Below, in pieces: positions 9,308-18,806 of a stretch of DNA of 64,000 nt. Source of the DNA: Streptomyces genisteinicus (lineage in GTDB: Bacteria; Actinomycetota; Actinomycetes; Streptomycetales; Streptomycetaceae). The notes under the pieces were generated by a model, which was not told where the DNA came from, did no database searches, and saw only the letters and a program-made list of their open reading frames with translations. Numbering within the stretch: position 1 is the stretch's first letter; the number at the start of each line of letters is the position of its first letter. The stretch is taken from contig NZ_CP060825.1 in assembly GCF_014489615.1 (NCBI RefSeq), forward strand, positions 6,866,001 to 6,930,000. The letters are read 5' to 3'. The position numbers and the translations under genes are program-made.

Positions 9308-12300
9308 CTCGGATTCCCGCTCACGAGCACCCCGACTCCATCGCGATCACCGGCATGGCGGCTCGGCTGCCCGGTGCCCACAACGTCACCGAGTACTGGC
9401 GCAATCTGCGCGAGGGCGTGGAGAGCATCGTGCGGCACAGCCGCGAGGAGATGCTCGCGAACGGAGCCCGCCGGGACCTCCTGGACGACCCCTACTACGT
9501 CAACGCCTCCGCGCCCCTCGACGGCGCGGACCGCTTCGACGCGGCGTTCTTCGGCTACGCCGCGAGGGAAGCGTCGATCATGGAGCCGCAGCACCGGGTG
9601 TTCCTCGAATGCGCCTACCACGCGCTGGAGGACGCCGCCTACGACAGCAGGAGCACCGACGCCCTCGTCGGCGTGTTCGGCGGCTCCACCATGAACACGT
9701 ACATCCTGCACAACGTGATGCCGCACGCCGAGGACGTGGTCGGCCTGGTCGGCGACCTGCAGACGATGGTCGGCAACGACAAGGACTACCTGACCACCCG
9801 CGTCTCCCACAAACTCGACCTGCGCGGCCCCAGCCTGGCCGTCCAGACCGCCTGCTCCACCTCGCTCGTGGCCGTGCACATGGCCTGCCGGGCCCTCGTC
9901 GACGAGGAGTGCGACATCGCCCTGGCGGGCGGTGCCTCGGTCCGCATGCCGCACGCCGCCGGGTATCTCGCCAACCCCGGAGGAACGTCCTCACCGGACG
10001 GCCACTGCCGCGCCTTCGACGCCGACGCCGGCGGCAGCGTCGTGGGCAGCGGCGTGGGAGTCGTGGTGCTCAAGCGGCTCGCCGACGCCCTGCGGGACGG
10101 CGACCAGATCCACGCCGTCATCCGCGGCTCGGCCGTCAACAACGACGGCCAGGCGAAGGCGAGCTTCACCGCGCCGAGCATCGACGGACAGAGCCGCGCG
10201 GTGGTGCGTGCCCTGCGCCGGGCGGGAGTCGACGCGCGGGACGTCCGGCTCGTCGAGGCACACGGCACCGGCACCCCCCTCGGCGACCCGATCGAAGTGG
10301 CCGCGCTCACCCGCGCGTTCCGCACCTGGACCGAGGACAGCTCCTACTGCTGGCTGGGGTCGGTCAAGCCGAACATCGGCCACCTGGACGCCGCCGCGGG
10401 CATCGCCGGTCTCATCAAGACCGTCCTCTCCCTGAAGAACCGCAAGGTACCCCCCGTGGTCAACTTCCGGCGCCCCAATCCCAAGCTGGCCCTCGACTCC
10501 TCGCCGTTCCGGGTGGCGACCGAACTGACCCGCCTGGAAGGGGACGAACCGCTGCTGGCCTCGGTGAACTCCCTCGCCATGGGCGGCACCAACGCCCACG
10601 TCGTGCTGGAGGAGGCCCCGCCGGCCCGCTCGGGCGGTCCGTCGCGCCGCCGCCGCCACCCCGTCCTGGTGTCCGCGAAGTCGGGCGAGTCGCTGGAGCG
10701 GCTGAGCCAGTCACTGGGGCAGTGGGCGCGGGAGAACCCGCACGCCGACGTGGCCGACGTGGCCCACACCCTGGCCACCGGCCGGCGCGACCTCCCGCTG
10801 CGCCGCGCCCTGACCGCCCACGACCTCGACGACGTGGCCTACGGACTTTCCGCACGGGGCAGCCGCAGCCAGCGCGAAGCCGAGGCACGCGGATCGGTGC
10901 GCACCGCGTTCCTCTTCCCCGGGCAGGGGACCCAGCTCCCGGCGATGGGCGCGCGGCTGGCCCAGGGCGACCCGGTGTTCGCCGCCCACCTGGACTCCGT
11001 GATCGGGCTGTTCCACGAGCGCGCCGGAATCGACCTGCTGCCGGTGCTGCGCCCGGACCCGTCCGCGCTGGAGGAGGCGCGAGCCACCCTCACCTCCACC
11101 GACCACACCCAGCCCGCGCTGTTCGCGGTGGAGTGGGCGCTCGGCCGCACCCTCATCGACTACGGCGTCCGCCCCTACGCCATGCTCGGGCACAGTGTCG
11201 GCGAGATCGTGGCCGCCGCGCTCGGCGGGGTGCTCGACCTCGCGACCGCCGTCGAGCTGGTGGCCCGCCGGGGGCGGCTGATGAGCGAGACCCCCGAGGG
11301 CGCCATGCTCTACGTGAACCTCCCGGAGGAGGAGGTCGTCAAGCGGCTGGCCGACGCGCCCGGCGGCCTCGCCCTGGCCGCGGTCAACGCCGAACAGCTC
11401 GTGGTGGTGTCCGGAACGCCCGAGGAGGTCGAGGAACTGGGCGTCCGGCTGCGCGCCGACGGTGTCTCCTGCGGCCGGCTGGAGGTCACCCGGGCGTTCC
11501 ACTCGCCCCTGATGGACACCGCCGCGGACGGGTTCCGGGAGGCCGTGGACGCCCATGACCTGCACCCGCCGCAGATACTCGTCGTCTCCAACGTCACCGG
11601 CCAGTACCTCTCCGCGCAGGAGGCCACCGACGGCGACTACTGGGGACGGCAACTCCGCGAGACCGTCCGCTTCGACGACGGCCTGAGGACCCTCGTCCGC
11701 GACGGCGTCTCCGTCTTCGTCGAACTCGGACCGGGCCGCACCCTGACCCGCCTGGCCGCCGGCACGGGGACCCAGGGCGCCTTCCTGACAGCCCTCGCGG
11801 GAGACAACGGTGAGGAACCGCAGGACCTGCTCGACCTGCTCACCGGGTTCTGGCTGGAGGGCGGGGACGTCGAGTGGAGCCGGTTCTACGCCTCCGAGGA
11901 CCGCCTGCGGCTGTCGCTTCCGCTCTACCCGTTCCTCCGCACCCGGCACTGGCTCGACCCGCTGCCCGTGAAGACCGTACGCCCCGAGCACACCGACGCC
12001 GCTCCCCGCGAGCAGGCAGCGCCGGAGCAGGCCGCGCCGCGCAAGGAGATCGGCACCACCCCCGCGCAGCGCTATGTCGCCGCCCTGTGGACGGAGTTCC
12101 TCGGCACCGACCAGTTCGGGGTGAACGACAGCTTCTTCGAGATCGGCGGGCACTCCCTCATGGCCATGCAGATGGTCACGCGCATGCGCAAGGAAGGCGC
12201 CGACGGCCTGGAGATGACCACCCTCTTCGAACTGCCCACGGTCGTGGGCCTCGCCGAGCAGCTGGAGCGGCTCGACGTGCCCCTGCCGGAGACCGGGGCG

Positions 12301-12444
12301 GCACGGGCCCCGGAGGAGGGCGGGGCGGCACGGGCCCCGGAGGAGGACGGGGAGACGGCCGCCCTGCTCGCCGAAGTCGCCGCCCTGTCCGACGACGAGG
12401 TCCGGGCACGGCTGGCCGAGCTGGAAGGAGACACCGGCGCATGA
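9304..12444 (+). CDS. Type I PKS module KS-AT-ACP
   Basis: 1046 residues, GTG start overlapping the previous stop. Ketosynthase: active Cys184 in QTACSTS, then EAHGTGT and KPNIGHLDAA His motifs. Acyltransferase: GHSVGE with Ser631 and an RAFHS motif near 730, the pattern of malonyl-CoA-specific ATs (methylmalonyl types have YASH). Carrier: GGHSLM with Ser951. No KR, DH or ER is present, so the module adds one unreduced two-carbon unit. It follows the split A-PCP protein, so it should extend the acyl-aminoacyl intermediate to a beta-keto product. Four or more following genes are translationally coupled to it. Confidence 0.93.
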   Translation: MTRIPAHEHPDSIAITGMAARLPGAHNVTEYWRNLREGVESIVRHSREEMLANGARRDLLDDPYYVNASAPLDGADRFDAAFFGYAAREASIMEPQHRVFLECAYHALEDAAYDSRSTDALVGVFGGSTMNTYILHNVMPHAEDVVGLVGDLQTMVGNDKDYLTTRVSHKLDLRGPSLAVQTACSTSLVAVHMACRALVDEECDIALAGGASVRMPHAAGYLANPGGTSSPDGHCRAFDADAGGSVVGSGVGVVVLKRLADALRDGDQIHAVIRGSAVNNDGQAKASFTAPSIDGQSRAVVRALRRAGVDARDVRLVEAHGTGTPLGDPIEVAALTRAFRTWTEDSSYCWLGSVKPNIGHLDAAAGIAGLIKTVLSLKNRKVPPVVNFRRPNPKLALDSSPFRVATELTRLEGDEPLLASVNSLAMGGTNAHVVLEEAPPARSGGPSRRRRHPVLVSAKSGESLERLSQSLGQWARENPHADVADVAHTLATGRRDLPLRRALTAHDLDDVAYGLSARGSRSQREAEARGSVRTAFLFPGQGTQLPAMGARLAQGDPVFAAHLDSVIGLFHERAGIDLLPVLRPDPSALEEARATLTSTDHTQPALFAVEWALGRTLIDYGVRPYAMLGHSVGEIVAAALGGVLDLATAVELVARRGRLMSETPEGAMLYVNLPEEEVVKRLADAPGGLALAAVNAEQLVVVSGTPEEVEELGVRLRADGVSCGRLEVTRAFHSPLMDTAADGFREAVDAHDLHPPQILVVSNVTGQYLSAQEATDGDYWGRQLRETVRFDDGLRTLVRDGVSVFVELGPGRTLTRLAAGTGTQGAFLTALAGDNGEEPQDLLDLLTGFWLEGGDVEWSRFYASEDRLRLSLPLYPFLRTRHWLDPLPVKTVRPEHTDAAPREQAAPEQAAPRKEIGTTPAQRYVAALWTEFLGTDQFGVNDSFFEIGGHSLMAMQMVTRMRKEGADGLEMTTLFELPTVVGLAEQLERLDVPLPETGAARAPEEGGAARAPEEDGETAALLAEVAALSDDEVRARLAELEGDTGA

Positions 12445-13694
12445 CGACGGACACCCCGCGATCCCGGCTGGACGACCTCGGTCCGCAGCGCCGGCTCCTG
12501 GTCGAGCGGCTCCTGCGCGAACGCGCCCGCGCCGACGGGACGGAGGCACCCGCGCCGGCACCGGCCCCGCCGCACACCGCCGCCGACCCCGGCCGTGCGG
12601 CGGAGGACCCGCCGGACGGCGCGGAGCCGGCACCCGCGATCAGCCTCTTCTTCTTCTCCGCCGACACCGACGACCACGCCTGGGACAAGCACGACCTCGT
12701 GCTGGAGTGCGCCGAACTCGCCGACTCCCTGGGGCTGGACGCGATCTGGGTCCCCGAGCGCCACTTCGACCCCTTCGGCGCCCCGTACCCCAGCCCCGGT
12801 CTCCTGCTGGCCGCCATCGCGGCGCGCACCCGCCGCATCGCCCTGCGTTCGGGCAGCGTCGTGCTGCCCCTGCGCGACCCGCTGCTGGTCGCGGAGGAGT
12901 GGGGCGTCCTGGACTCGCTCAGCCGGGGGAGGATGGGCATCTCCCTCGCCTCCGGATGGCACGCGGACGACTTCGTCCTCAACCCCGAGGGCTACGAGCG
13001 GCGCAAGGACGTACTGGAGGAGGGGCTCGCCGACCTGCGCACCCTGTGGAGCGGCGGCGGCATCACCCGGAAGGGACCGGGCGGGCGCCCTGTGGAGGTG
13101 CGGACCTACCCCCGCCCGGAACGCATGCCCGAGGTGTGGCTGACCAGTTCCCGCAACCCCGACACCTGGCGCACCGCGGGCAGGCTCGGCCTGCACGTCC
13201 TGACCGCCCTGCTGGAGCAGACGACCGACGAGATCGCCGAGAGGGCCGGCCTCTACCGGCAGGCGCTCGCCGAGGCCGGGCACTCCGTCACGGGCCGCCG
13301 CATCACCTGCATGCTCCACACCCACCTCGCGGCCGACCCGGCAACCGTCGAGCAGCGCGTCCGCGGACCGCTGACCCGGTATCTCTCCGCCCACATGGAC
13401 CTGTTCAGCAAGTACGCCGCCGGCGGCGGTGCCGGCATCGACCCGGACGAGGTCACCGAAGCGGACCGCCAGGCGCTCCTGGAGCACGGGCTGCGCCGCT
13501 ACATGGGGACCTCGGGACTCTTCGGCAGCGTGGAGAGCTGTCTGCCCAAGGTCGAGCGGCTCACCGCCGCGGGCATCACCGAACTCGGCTGCCTCGTGGA
13601 CTTCGGACTGCCGCGCGAACAGGTCCTGGAGAGCGTCGAGGAGCTCGGGCGGCTGCGCGCCGCCCTGCTCGGGACGGCGGGTGGGGCCACGTGA
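12441..13694 (+). CDS. FMN-dependent luciferase-like monooxygenase (MupA-type)
   Basis: 417 residues, ATG overlapping the PKS stop. A disordered Pro/Ala-rich N-terminal 65 residues precedes a bacterial luciferase-fold TIM barrel (ISLFFFSADTDD, LDAIWVPERHFDPFGAPYPSP, PLRDPLLVAEEWGVLD, GISLASGWHADDF). This matches the luciferase-like monooxygenases found in or beside PKS/NRPS modules (MupA-like), which hydroxylate chains tethered to carrier proteins. The N-terminal tail could be a linker to the PKS. These enzymes need reduced FMN from a separate reductase; one is encoded at 20047. The site of oxidation cannot be inferred. Confidence 0.82.
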   Translation: MTTDTPRSRLDDLGPQRRLLVERLLRERARADGTEAPAPAPAPPHTAADPGRAAEDPPDGAEPAPAISLFFFSADTDDHAWDKHDLVLECAELADSLGLDAIWVPERHFDPFGAPYPSPGLLLAAIAARTRRIALRSGSVVLPLRDPLLVAEEWGVLDSLSRGRMGISLASGWHADDFVLNPEGYERRKDVLEEGLADLRTLWSGGGITRKGPGGRPVEVRTYPRPERMPEVWLTSSRNPDTWRTAGRLGLHVLTALLEQTTDEIAERAGLYRQALAEAGHSVTGRRITCMLHTHLAADPATVEQRVRGPLTRYLSAHMDLFSKYAAGGGAGIDPDEVTEADRQALLEHGLRRYMGTSGLFGSVESCLPKVERLTAAGITELGCLVDFGLPREQVLESVEELGRLRAALLGTAGGAT

Positions 13695-14419
13695 CGGACG
13701 GCTGGTTCGCCCTGTACCCGCCCGTGGGCGGCGGCCGCGGCGCCTACTCCCCGATGGTGGCGGAGCTGCGGGACCACGGGCACTGCCACCTGCCCGCCCT
13801 GGCGGGGCGCGACAACAGGTTCGCCGAGTCCGCCGCGGTGCGCTTCACCGACCTGGCCGACGACCTGTGGACCCAGCTGGAGGCGGAGTTCGGACCGGGC
13901 CGCGACCCCGGGGGACTGGTGCTCTTCGGATTCAGCATGGGCGCCCTGATCGCCACCGAGATGGCGGCACGGCTCCAGCAGCGCGGCACTGCGGCGCGCG
14001 GGCTCGTCGTCGCCGGCTGCCCACCGCCCCACCTGCTGGCCGGACACGCCCTGCACACACTGGAGGACGCGGCCCTGACCGCGGCGCTGGCCGCTCAGGG
14101 CACGGTCCCCCGCGTCGTTCTGGACGACCCCGGGCTGCTCTCCATGATGCTCCCGGTGTGGCGGGCGGACTGCGCCGCCGTGGCGAGCCACCCACGCCGT
14201 CCGGTGGTGCTGGACTGCCCGGTGCACGCGCTGGGCGGAACCGAGGACCCCCTGGTCCGCGAGGCCGACCTGACGGTGTGGCCGCGCCTGGGCGGGGCCG
14301 GATCCTCGGTGCGCATGGTGCCCGGTGACCACGCGGCCGTGCTGGACCGGCAGGACCTCATGGCGGCGGCCGTGCTCGCGTCCGCCGACCGTTCCTCGCC
14401 CACGGAGGCCCGATGGTGA
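13691..14419 (+). CDS. Type II thioesterase
   Basis: 242 residues, GTG start overlapping the preceding stop (GTGA). Alpha/beta-hydrolase with LYPPVGGG near the N-terminus, nucleophile elbow GFSMGA and a C-terminal GDHAAV His. The length is typical of external thioesterases that remove aberrant groups from carrier proteins. It is one of three such genes in the cluster; this one has the normal Ser nucleophile. Overlaps the aminotransferase gene by 7 bp. Confidence 0.85.
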   Translation: MTDGWFALYPPVGGGRGAYSPMVAELRDHGHCHLPALAGRDNRFAESAAVRFTDLADDLWTQLEAEFGPGRDPGGLVLFGFSMGALIATEMAARLQQRGTAARGLVVAGCPPPHLLAGHALHTLEDAALTAALAAQGTVPRVVLDDPGLLSMMLPVWRADCAAVASHPRRPVVLDCPVHALGGTEDPLVREADLTVWPRLGGAGSSVRMVPGDHAAVLDRQDLMAAAVLASADRSSPTEARW

Positions 14420-15345
14420 CCTCGCGCGCCTCCCGGACGACGGTCATGGACGGCCTGCCCCGCGAACGGGAACTGCCCTTCGGCAGCAACAGCGTCCAGC
14501 ACGGCACGGCCGTTTTCGAAGGCATCCGCATGTACGCGGCTCCGGCCGGCCCCGCGCTGTTCCGGCTCGACGCGCATCTCCAGCGGCTGCTGGACTCGGC
14601 CGCCCTGCTGGGCATCCCGCACGCCTACGACCTGGACGCCCTGCGCCGGCACGTGCGGGACGCCGCCGCCGGCAGCGGACTGGACAGCGCCTACGTCCGG
14701 CCCGTGCTGTACACCCGCGAGGCGCGCCTCGGCGTCAATCTCCAGGACTTCCGCTTCACGCTCGGCACGGAGATCTGGGCACTCCCCGCCGACGACACCC
14801 CGCCCCGGCCCCTGCGGGTCACCGTGTCGCCCTGGTGCCGTCCGTCCCGTTCGAGTTTCGCGGTCCGCGCCAAGGCGACCGGCACGTACGTGGTGTCCGC
14901 GCTCGCCCGCACCCGCGCCGCCGCGGACGGATTCGACGACGCCGTCCAGCTCGACCCGGACTCCGGCAGGGTGGCGGAGTCCACGATCGCCAACGTCTTC
15001 CTCGTCCGGGACGGGCGTCTGGTGACGCCCTGGCTCGAGGACAGCGTCCTGGCGGGCATCACCCGCGACACCGTCCTGACCCTCGCCGGGGACCTGGGCA
15101 TCGAGACCTCCGAGGCCCCGGTCCTGCCCGGCGACCTGCTCGCCGCCGACGAGGTGTTCCTCACCGGCACGGCGAGCGGTCTGGTCCCCGTGGCAGGTCT
15201 CGACACCCGCACGTACCCGGCCGTCCGTCCGGTGACGGACGCGCTCGGCCGCGCCTACCGGCGGGCCGTCCTGGGCGACGGACCGCACCGGCCCTCCTGG
15301 CTCACCCCCGTGTCCCGCCCCACCCCGTCCACTTCGCGCCTCTGA
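14413..15345 (+). CDS. Class IV PLP aminotransferase (IlvE/PabC-like)
   Basis: 310 residues. Fold-type IV signatures: NSVQHGTAVFEGIR near the N-terminus, the PLP-binding Lys in RAKATGTYVVS (about residue 155), ESTIANVFLV, and LAADEVFLTGTASGLVPV. This is the branched-chain aminotransferase / aminodeoxychorismate-lyase / D-amino-acid transaminase superfamily; overall it is most like IlvE. In this cluster it probably aminates a 2-oxo acid to give an amino acid for one of the A domains, perhaps one made by the aldolase/FAH pair. Substrate and stereochemistry are not readable. Confidence 0.82.
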   Translation: MVTSRASRTTVMDGLPRERELPFGSNSVQHGTAVFEGIRMYAAPAGPALFRLDAHLQRLLDSAALLGIPHAYDLDALRRHVRDAAAGSGLDSAYVRPVLYTREARLGVNLQDFRFTLGTEIWALPADDTPPRPLRVTVSPWCRPSRSSFAVRAKATGTYVVSALARTRAAADGFDDAVQLDPDSGRVAESTIANVFLVRDGRLVTPWLEDSVLAGITRDTVLTLAGDLGIETSEAPVLPGDLLAADEVFLTGTASGLVPVAGLDTRTYPAVRPVTDALGRAYRRAVLGDGPHRPSWLTPVSRPTPSTSRL

Positions 15346-15353
15346 GGAGTATC

Positions 15354-16088
15354 GTGATCGACCTCTTCCACTGCTTCGGTGCCAAGCCCGCCCACCGCGT
15401 CGACACCGCTCTGGCCGCCGACATGCTCCGCGCCAGTGGCTGCCGGCATCTCGCGGTGAACACCCACACCATCGACCGGGTCGGCGCGGGCGACGACCTT
15501 CCCGTGGGCTACGACACGGCGACACTGGGCTCCGTCATGGCGCTCGTCGGCGAGGAGCTGGGCCTGAGCCCCGTCCTCAACATCAACCACCCCACCAGCG
15601 CCGCGGAGGCGGTCAAGCGAACCCGCCAGGCCGCCCGGATGACCGGCATACGGGTCATCAAACTGGAGGTCCTCGATCCCGGCTTCAAGCTCAGCGTGAA
15701 CGCCGAGGTGGTGGAGGCGGCCCGCGAACTGACCGCCGACGGGTTCGAGGTGTGGCCGCTGATCACGCCCGACGCCCGGAGCTTCGCACAGTGCGTGGAG
15801 CTGGGGAGCACGATGGTGCGCGTGATGGGGTCCGCCATCGGCGCCCGCAAGGGCATCGAGCCCCAGCACCTCGAGCCGATGAAGCAGCTGCTCGCCGACA
15901 GTCCGGTCCCGGTCATGCTGGACGGCGGCATCGGCTCCACCGCCGACGTCGAGCAGGCCTTCGCCCTCGGATTCAATTCCTTCCTGGTCAACTCGTGCCT
16001 CTTCGCCGACGGTACGGACCCGGTCACGGCGCTGGCCGGCTTCCGCGCGACAGCCGACCGGGTCGCCCCCGGCACGCCCGCCCGCTGA
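15354..16088 (+). CDS. ThiG-like thiazole synthase homologue
   Basis: 244 residues, GTG start after GAGGAG. A TIM barrel with ThiG hallmarks: IKLEVLDPGFKLS (the Lys that forms the imine with the ketose substrate), the GFEVWPLI strand, VRVMGSAIGARKGIEP, and the phosphate-binding LDGGIGSTADVEQAFALGFNSFLVN. Housekeeping ThiG condenses 1-deoxyxylulose-5-phosphate, dehydroglycine and ThiS thiocarboxylate. BexX, a ThiG homologue, inserts sulfur in a thiosugar pathway. No thiS, thiF or thiO lies nearby, so it either borrows a host sulfur carrier or uses another chemistry. Embedded in the plus-strand operon, so it is probably a cluster gene and not primary metabolism. Confidence 0.75.
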   Translation: MIDLFHCFGAKPAHRVDTALAADMLRASGCRHLAVNTHTIDRVGAGDDLPVGYDTATLGSVMALVGEELGLSPVLNINHPTSAAEAVKRTRQAARMTGIRVIKLEVLDPGFKLSVNAEVVEAARELTADGFEVWPLITPDARSFAQCVELGSTMVRVMGSAIGARKGIEPQHLEPMKQLLADSPVPVMLDGGIGSTADVEQAFALGFNSFLVNSCLFADGTDPVTALAGFRATADRVAPGTPAR

Positions 16089-16218
16089 CGCGGGCGCACA
16101 CCCCCGCCCCACCGCGGTGGGCACGGCCCCCGCGAGACCCCACGGCGGCGGTCCGCATCACGTGCACGGCGCCTCGCCACGGCGCACGCCTCTGCGCACA
16201 GCCTGTTGGAGGATCGCA

Positions 16219-17022
16219 ATGCAAACGACCGGACGGTGGCTGCTGAGGCCGCCCTCGCCGGAGGCCCGGGCACGTCTCTTCTGCCTTCCCTACTCGGGCA
16301 CGGGTGCCTCCTCGTACCGCCGCTGGCCGACCCGGATCGGTCCCCTGGAGGTGTGCCCCGTCCAGCTGCCCGGACGGGAGAACCGGATCAGGCACACCCC
16401 CTTCCGCACCGTGCCGGAGTTCGCCGCCGAGGCCGCCGAGGCACTGGCCCCCCACCTCGACCGGCCGTACGTGCTGTTCGGACACTGCATGGGCGCCCTG
16501 CTGGCCCACGCGCTGGCCGCCCGCGCCGAGGACCTCGGACTGCCCCGCCCGACCCTGCTCGTGGTGTCGTCGGCCGCCGCACCGCACCTGCCTCCGGAGC
16601 GGCGCTACCGCGCTCCGGAGCCCGGTGTGAGCGGCGTCTACCACCCGTCGATGACGGACGAGGAGTTCGCCGGCGAACTCGACCACGTGTCACGGGCGCT
16701 GGGCGGCGGGGAGATCATGCCCGAGCTGCTCCCCCTGGCCCTGCGCGTCCTGAGGGCGGACGTGGAGCTCTGCTACGGCTACCGGATCCCGGCACCGCGT
16801 CCGGTGCGCAGCCCGCTGACGGCCATCGGCTGGACCGCCGACCCCGAGGTGCCACCCGACACCATGCTCCAGTGGGACGCGTACGGGACCACGCGCCACC
16901 GCGTCCTGGAGGGCGGCAAGCTCAGCTATCTCGCCGCGCCCACGGCACTGACCCGGGTGCTGGAGGACGAGTTCGCCGACGCGCTGTCCGGCGCGTCCAC
17001 CACCACGGGAGGCGCACCATGA
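16219..17022 (+). CDS. Type II thioesterase-like protein with Cys in the nucleophile position
   Basis: 267 residues, ATG preceded by GGAGGA. GrsT/TesA-like fold: LFCLPYSGTGASSYRRW, QLPGRE and a long lid region. The usual GHSMG elbow reads FGHCMGALLAH, so Cys replaces Ser (about residue 92). The residues around it are otherwise canonical. A Cys nucleophile would favour acyl transfer or lactone-type chemistry over hydrolysis, as in some ring-closing TE domains; a weakly active hydrolase is also possible. ATGA overlap with the following A-PCP gene suggests they are made together and may act together. Confidence 0.82.
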   Translation: MQTTGRWLLRPPSPEARARLFCLPYSGTGASSYRRWPTRIGPLEVCPVQLPGRENRIRHTPFRTVPEFAAEAAEALAPHLDRPYVLFGHCMGALLAHALAARAEDLGLPRPTLLVVSSAAAPHLPPERRYRAPEPGVSGVYHPSMTDEEFAGELDHVSRALGGGEIMPELLPLALRVLRADVELCYGYRIPAPRPVRSPLTAIGWTADPEVPPDTMLQWDAYGTTRHRVLEGGKLSYLAAPTALTRVLEDEFADALSGASTTTGGAP

Positions 17023-18806
17023 CGACGCACGCGCCCGGCACGCTGACCGAACTGTTCGAACAGACCGCGCTGCGACACCCGACCGCCGTCGCCGTGAGCG
17101 ACGGCGACGGGCGCATGACCTACCGGGAGCTCGACGAGGCCACCAGGGCGTCGGCACACGCGCTGATCGCGCACGGGGTGGCCCCCGGGGACACCGTCGC
17201 CGTCCACATGCCGCGGGGAGTGCCCGTGGTCGTCGCCGTGCTGGCCGTCCTGCGGGCCGGCGCCGCCTGCCTGCCCATCGACGAGGTGTATCCCGAGGCC
17301 CGCCGCGACCAGATGCTGGGCGACGGCGCGGCGACCCACGTGCTCGTCGCCCCCGGCCGGGCGGAGCGCCTGGCGCGGCCGGGTCCGGCCGTGCTGGAGT
17401 GGCCGCCCGCGCCGGCGGACGGCCGGGCCGGCGAACCCCCGGCGCCCCTCGCGCCACCCGCACCCGCCGGCGCGGCCTGTGTGCTCTTCACGTCCGGATC
17501 CACCGGAACGCCCCGCGCGGTGGTGCTGGAGCACCGGCACGTCGTCGGCTTCGCGCTCGCGGACACCCTGCCGGCCCTGCGCCCCGGTGACCGCACGGCA
17601 CAGTCCTCCAGCATCTCGTTCGACACCTTCACGTTCGAACTGTGGCGCTCCTTCGCCCAAGGAGCGGAGGTCGTCGTGGTCCCCGGCATCCCGGAACTGA
17701 TGGAGGCGGACCTCGGCAAGGAGCTCCGCCGGCGCCGCATCACCGCCATGCTCGCCCCGGCCATCGCCCTGAACCACCTCGCCCGGCACGACCGTGAGGC
17801 TCTGTCCGGTCTGCGCCTGCTGTGCTCCGGCGGCGACGTCCTGCTCCCGGCGACCTGCCGCGCGCTGCGCGAGGGAGGGTTCACCGGGGAGCTGTTCAAC
17901 CTGTACGGCCCCACCGAGACCACCGTCGCGTGCAGCGGCTTCCCCGTGACGGACACCGCGCTCCTGGGCGAGCAGGTGCCGATCGGCCACTCCTTCGGCC
18001 GCGCCCGGCTCCATGTGCTGGACGAGCGGCTGCGTCCGGTGCCGGCGGGTGTTCCGGGCGACCTGTACGTCGGCGGGCCGGGGGTCGGACGGGGCTACCT
18101 CGGGCGCCCCGGCCTCAGCGCGCGGACGTTCGTGGCCGACCCGTTCGCCGGTGACGGCACACGGATGTACGCCACGGGCGACCGGGTGCGGTCCGGCGAG
18201 GACGGCGCACTGGAGTACCTGGGACGTACGGACAGCCAGGTGAAGATCCGCGGCCACCGGGTGGAACCGCAGGAGGTCGAACGGGCCCTCTGCCGCTACG
18301 AGGCGGTCTCGGAGGCCGCCGTCCTCAGCGCCGGCGAGCCCGGCGAGAAGCGGCTGGTCGCCTTCGTGGTCGCCGCGGGCGACGGCTTCCTCCTGCGGGA
18401 GCTGCGCTCCCGTCTCAGGGACACGGTGCCGGCCCATCTCGTACCGGCGGAGATCATCGCGCTGGACACGATGCCCACGGACGCCCACGGCAAGCGGGAC
18501 CGGCGCCGCCTCGCCGAACTGCTCGGGGACCACGCCTCCCGGCGGAGCCGGTACGTCGCCCCGCGCACCGACACCGAACGGTTTCTCGCCACGATCTGGG
18601 AGGACCTGCTCAACGTCGAGGCGGTCGGCGCCCTGGACGACTTCTTCACGCTCGGCGGACATTCCCTCCTGGCGGTACGCGTGCGGCTGCTGCTGCGGCG
18701 CCGGCTCGACGTGCCGATCACCCCGGAAGCGATCTTCGAGCACAGCGTGCTGGAGGAACAGGCCCGCCTGATCGACGGGCTGCGGAAGGAGGTGCTCACA
18801 CCATGA
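17019..18806 (+). CDS. Free-standing NRPS A-PCP didomain
   Basis: 595 residues. Complete adenylation domain (FTSGSTGTPRAVVLEH A3, NLYGPTETTVAC A5, YATGDRV A7, QVKIRGHRVEPQEVE A8, with the A10 Lys in HGKRDRRRL) and a carrier (LGGHSLLAV). Specificity positions by eye are about D-T-F-L-C-G-L-V-A, not one I can assign. A stand-alone A-PCP next to a P450 often serves to hold an amino acid as a thioester while the P450 hydroxylates it (as in beta-hydroxy-amino-acid supply). The ATGA overlap with the P450 supports that arrangement. The Cys thioesterase just upstream could then release or transfer the modified residue. Confidence 0.9.
   Translation: MTTHAPGTLTELFEQTALRHPTAVAVSDGDGRMTYRELDEATRASAHALIAHGVAPGDTVAVHMPRGVPVVVAVLAVLRAGAACLPIDEVYPEARRDQMLGDGAATHVLVAPGRAERLARPGPAVLEWPPAPADGRAGEPPAPLAPPAPAGAACVLFTSGSTGTPRAVVLEHRHVVGFALADTLPALRPGDRTAQSSSISFDTFTFELWRSFAQGAEVVVVPGIPELMEADLGKELRRRRITAMLAPAIALNHLARHDREALSGLRLLCSGGDVLLPATCRALREGGFTGELFNLYGPTETTVACSGFPVTDTALLGEQVPIGHSFGRARLHVLDERLRPVPAGVPGDLYVGGPGVGRGYLGRPGLSARTFVADPFAGDGTRMYATGDRVRSGEDGALEYLGRTDSQVKIRGHRVEPQEVERALCRYEAVSEAAVLSAGEPGEKRLVAFVVAAGDGFLLRELRSRLRDTVPAHLVPAEIIALDTMPTDAHGKRDRRRLAELLGDHASRRSRYVAPRTDTERFLATIWEDLLNVEAVGALDDFFTLGGHSLLAVRVRLLLRRRLDVPITPEAIFEHSVLEEQARLIDGLRKEVLTP

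Noticed and set aside
10711..12633. Long minus-strand frame opposite the PKS module
   Set aside because: Antisense shadow of the AT-ACP coding sequence; no family motif and no ribosome site.
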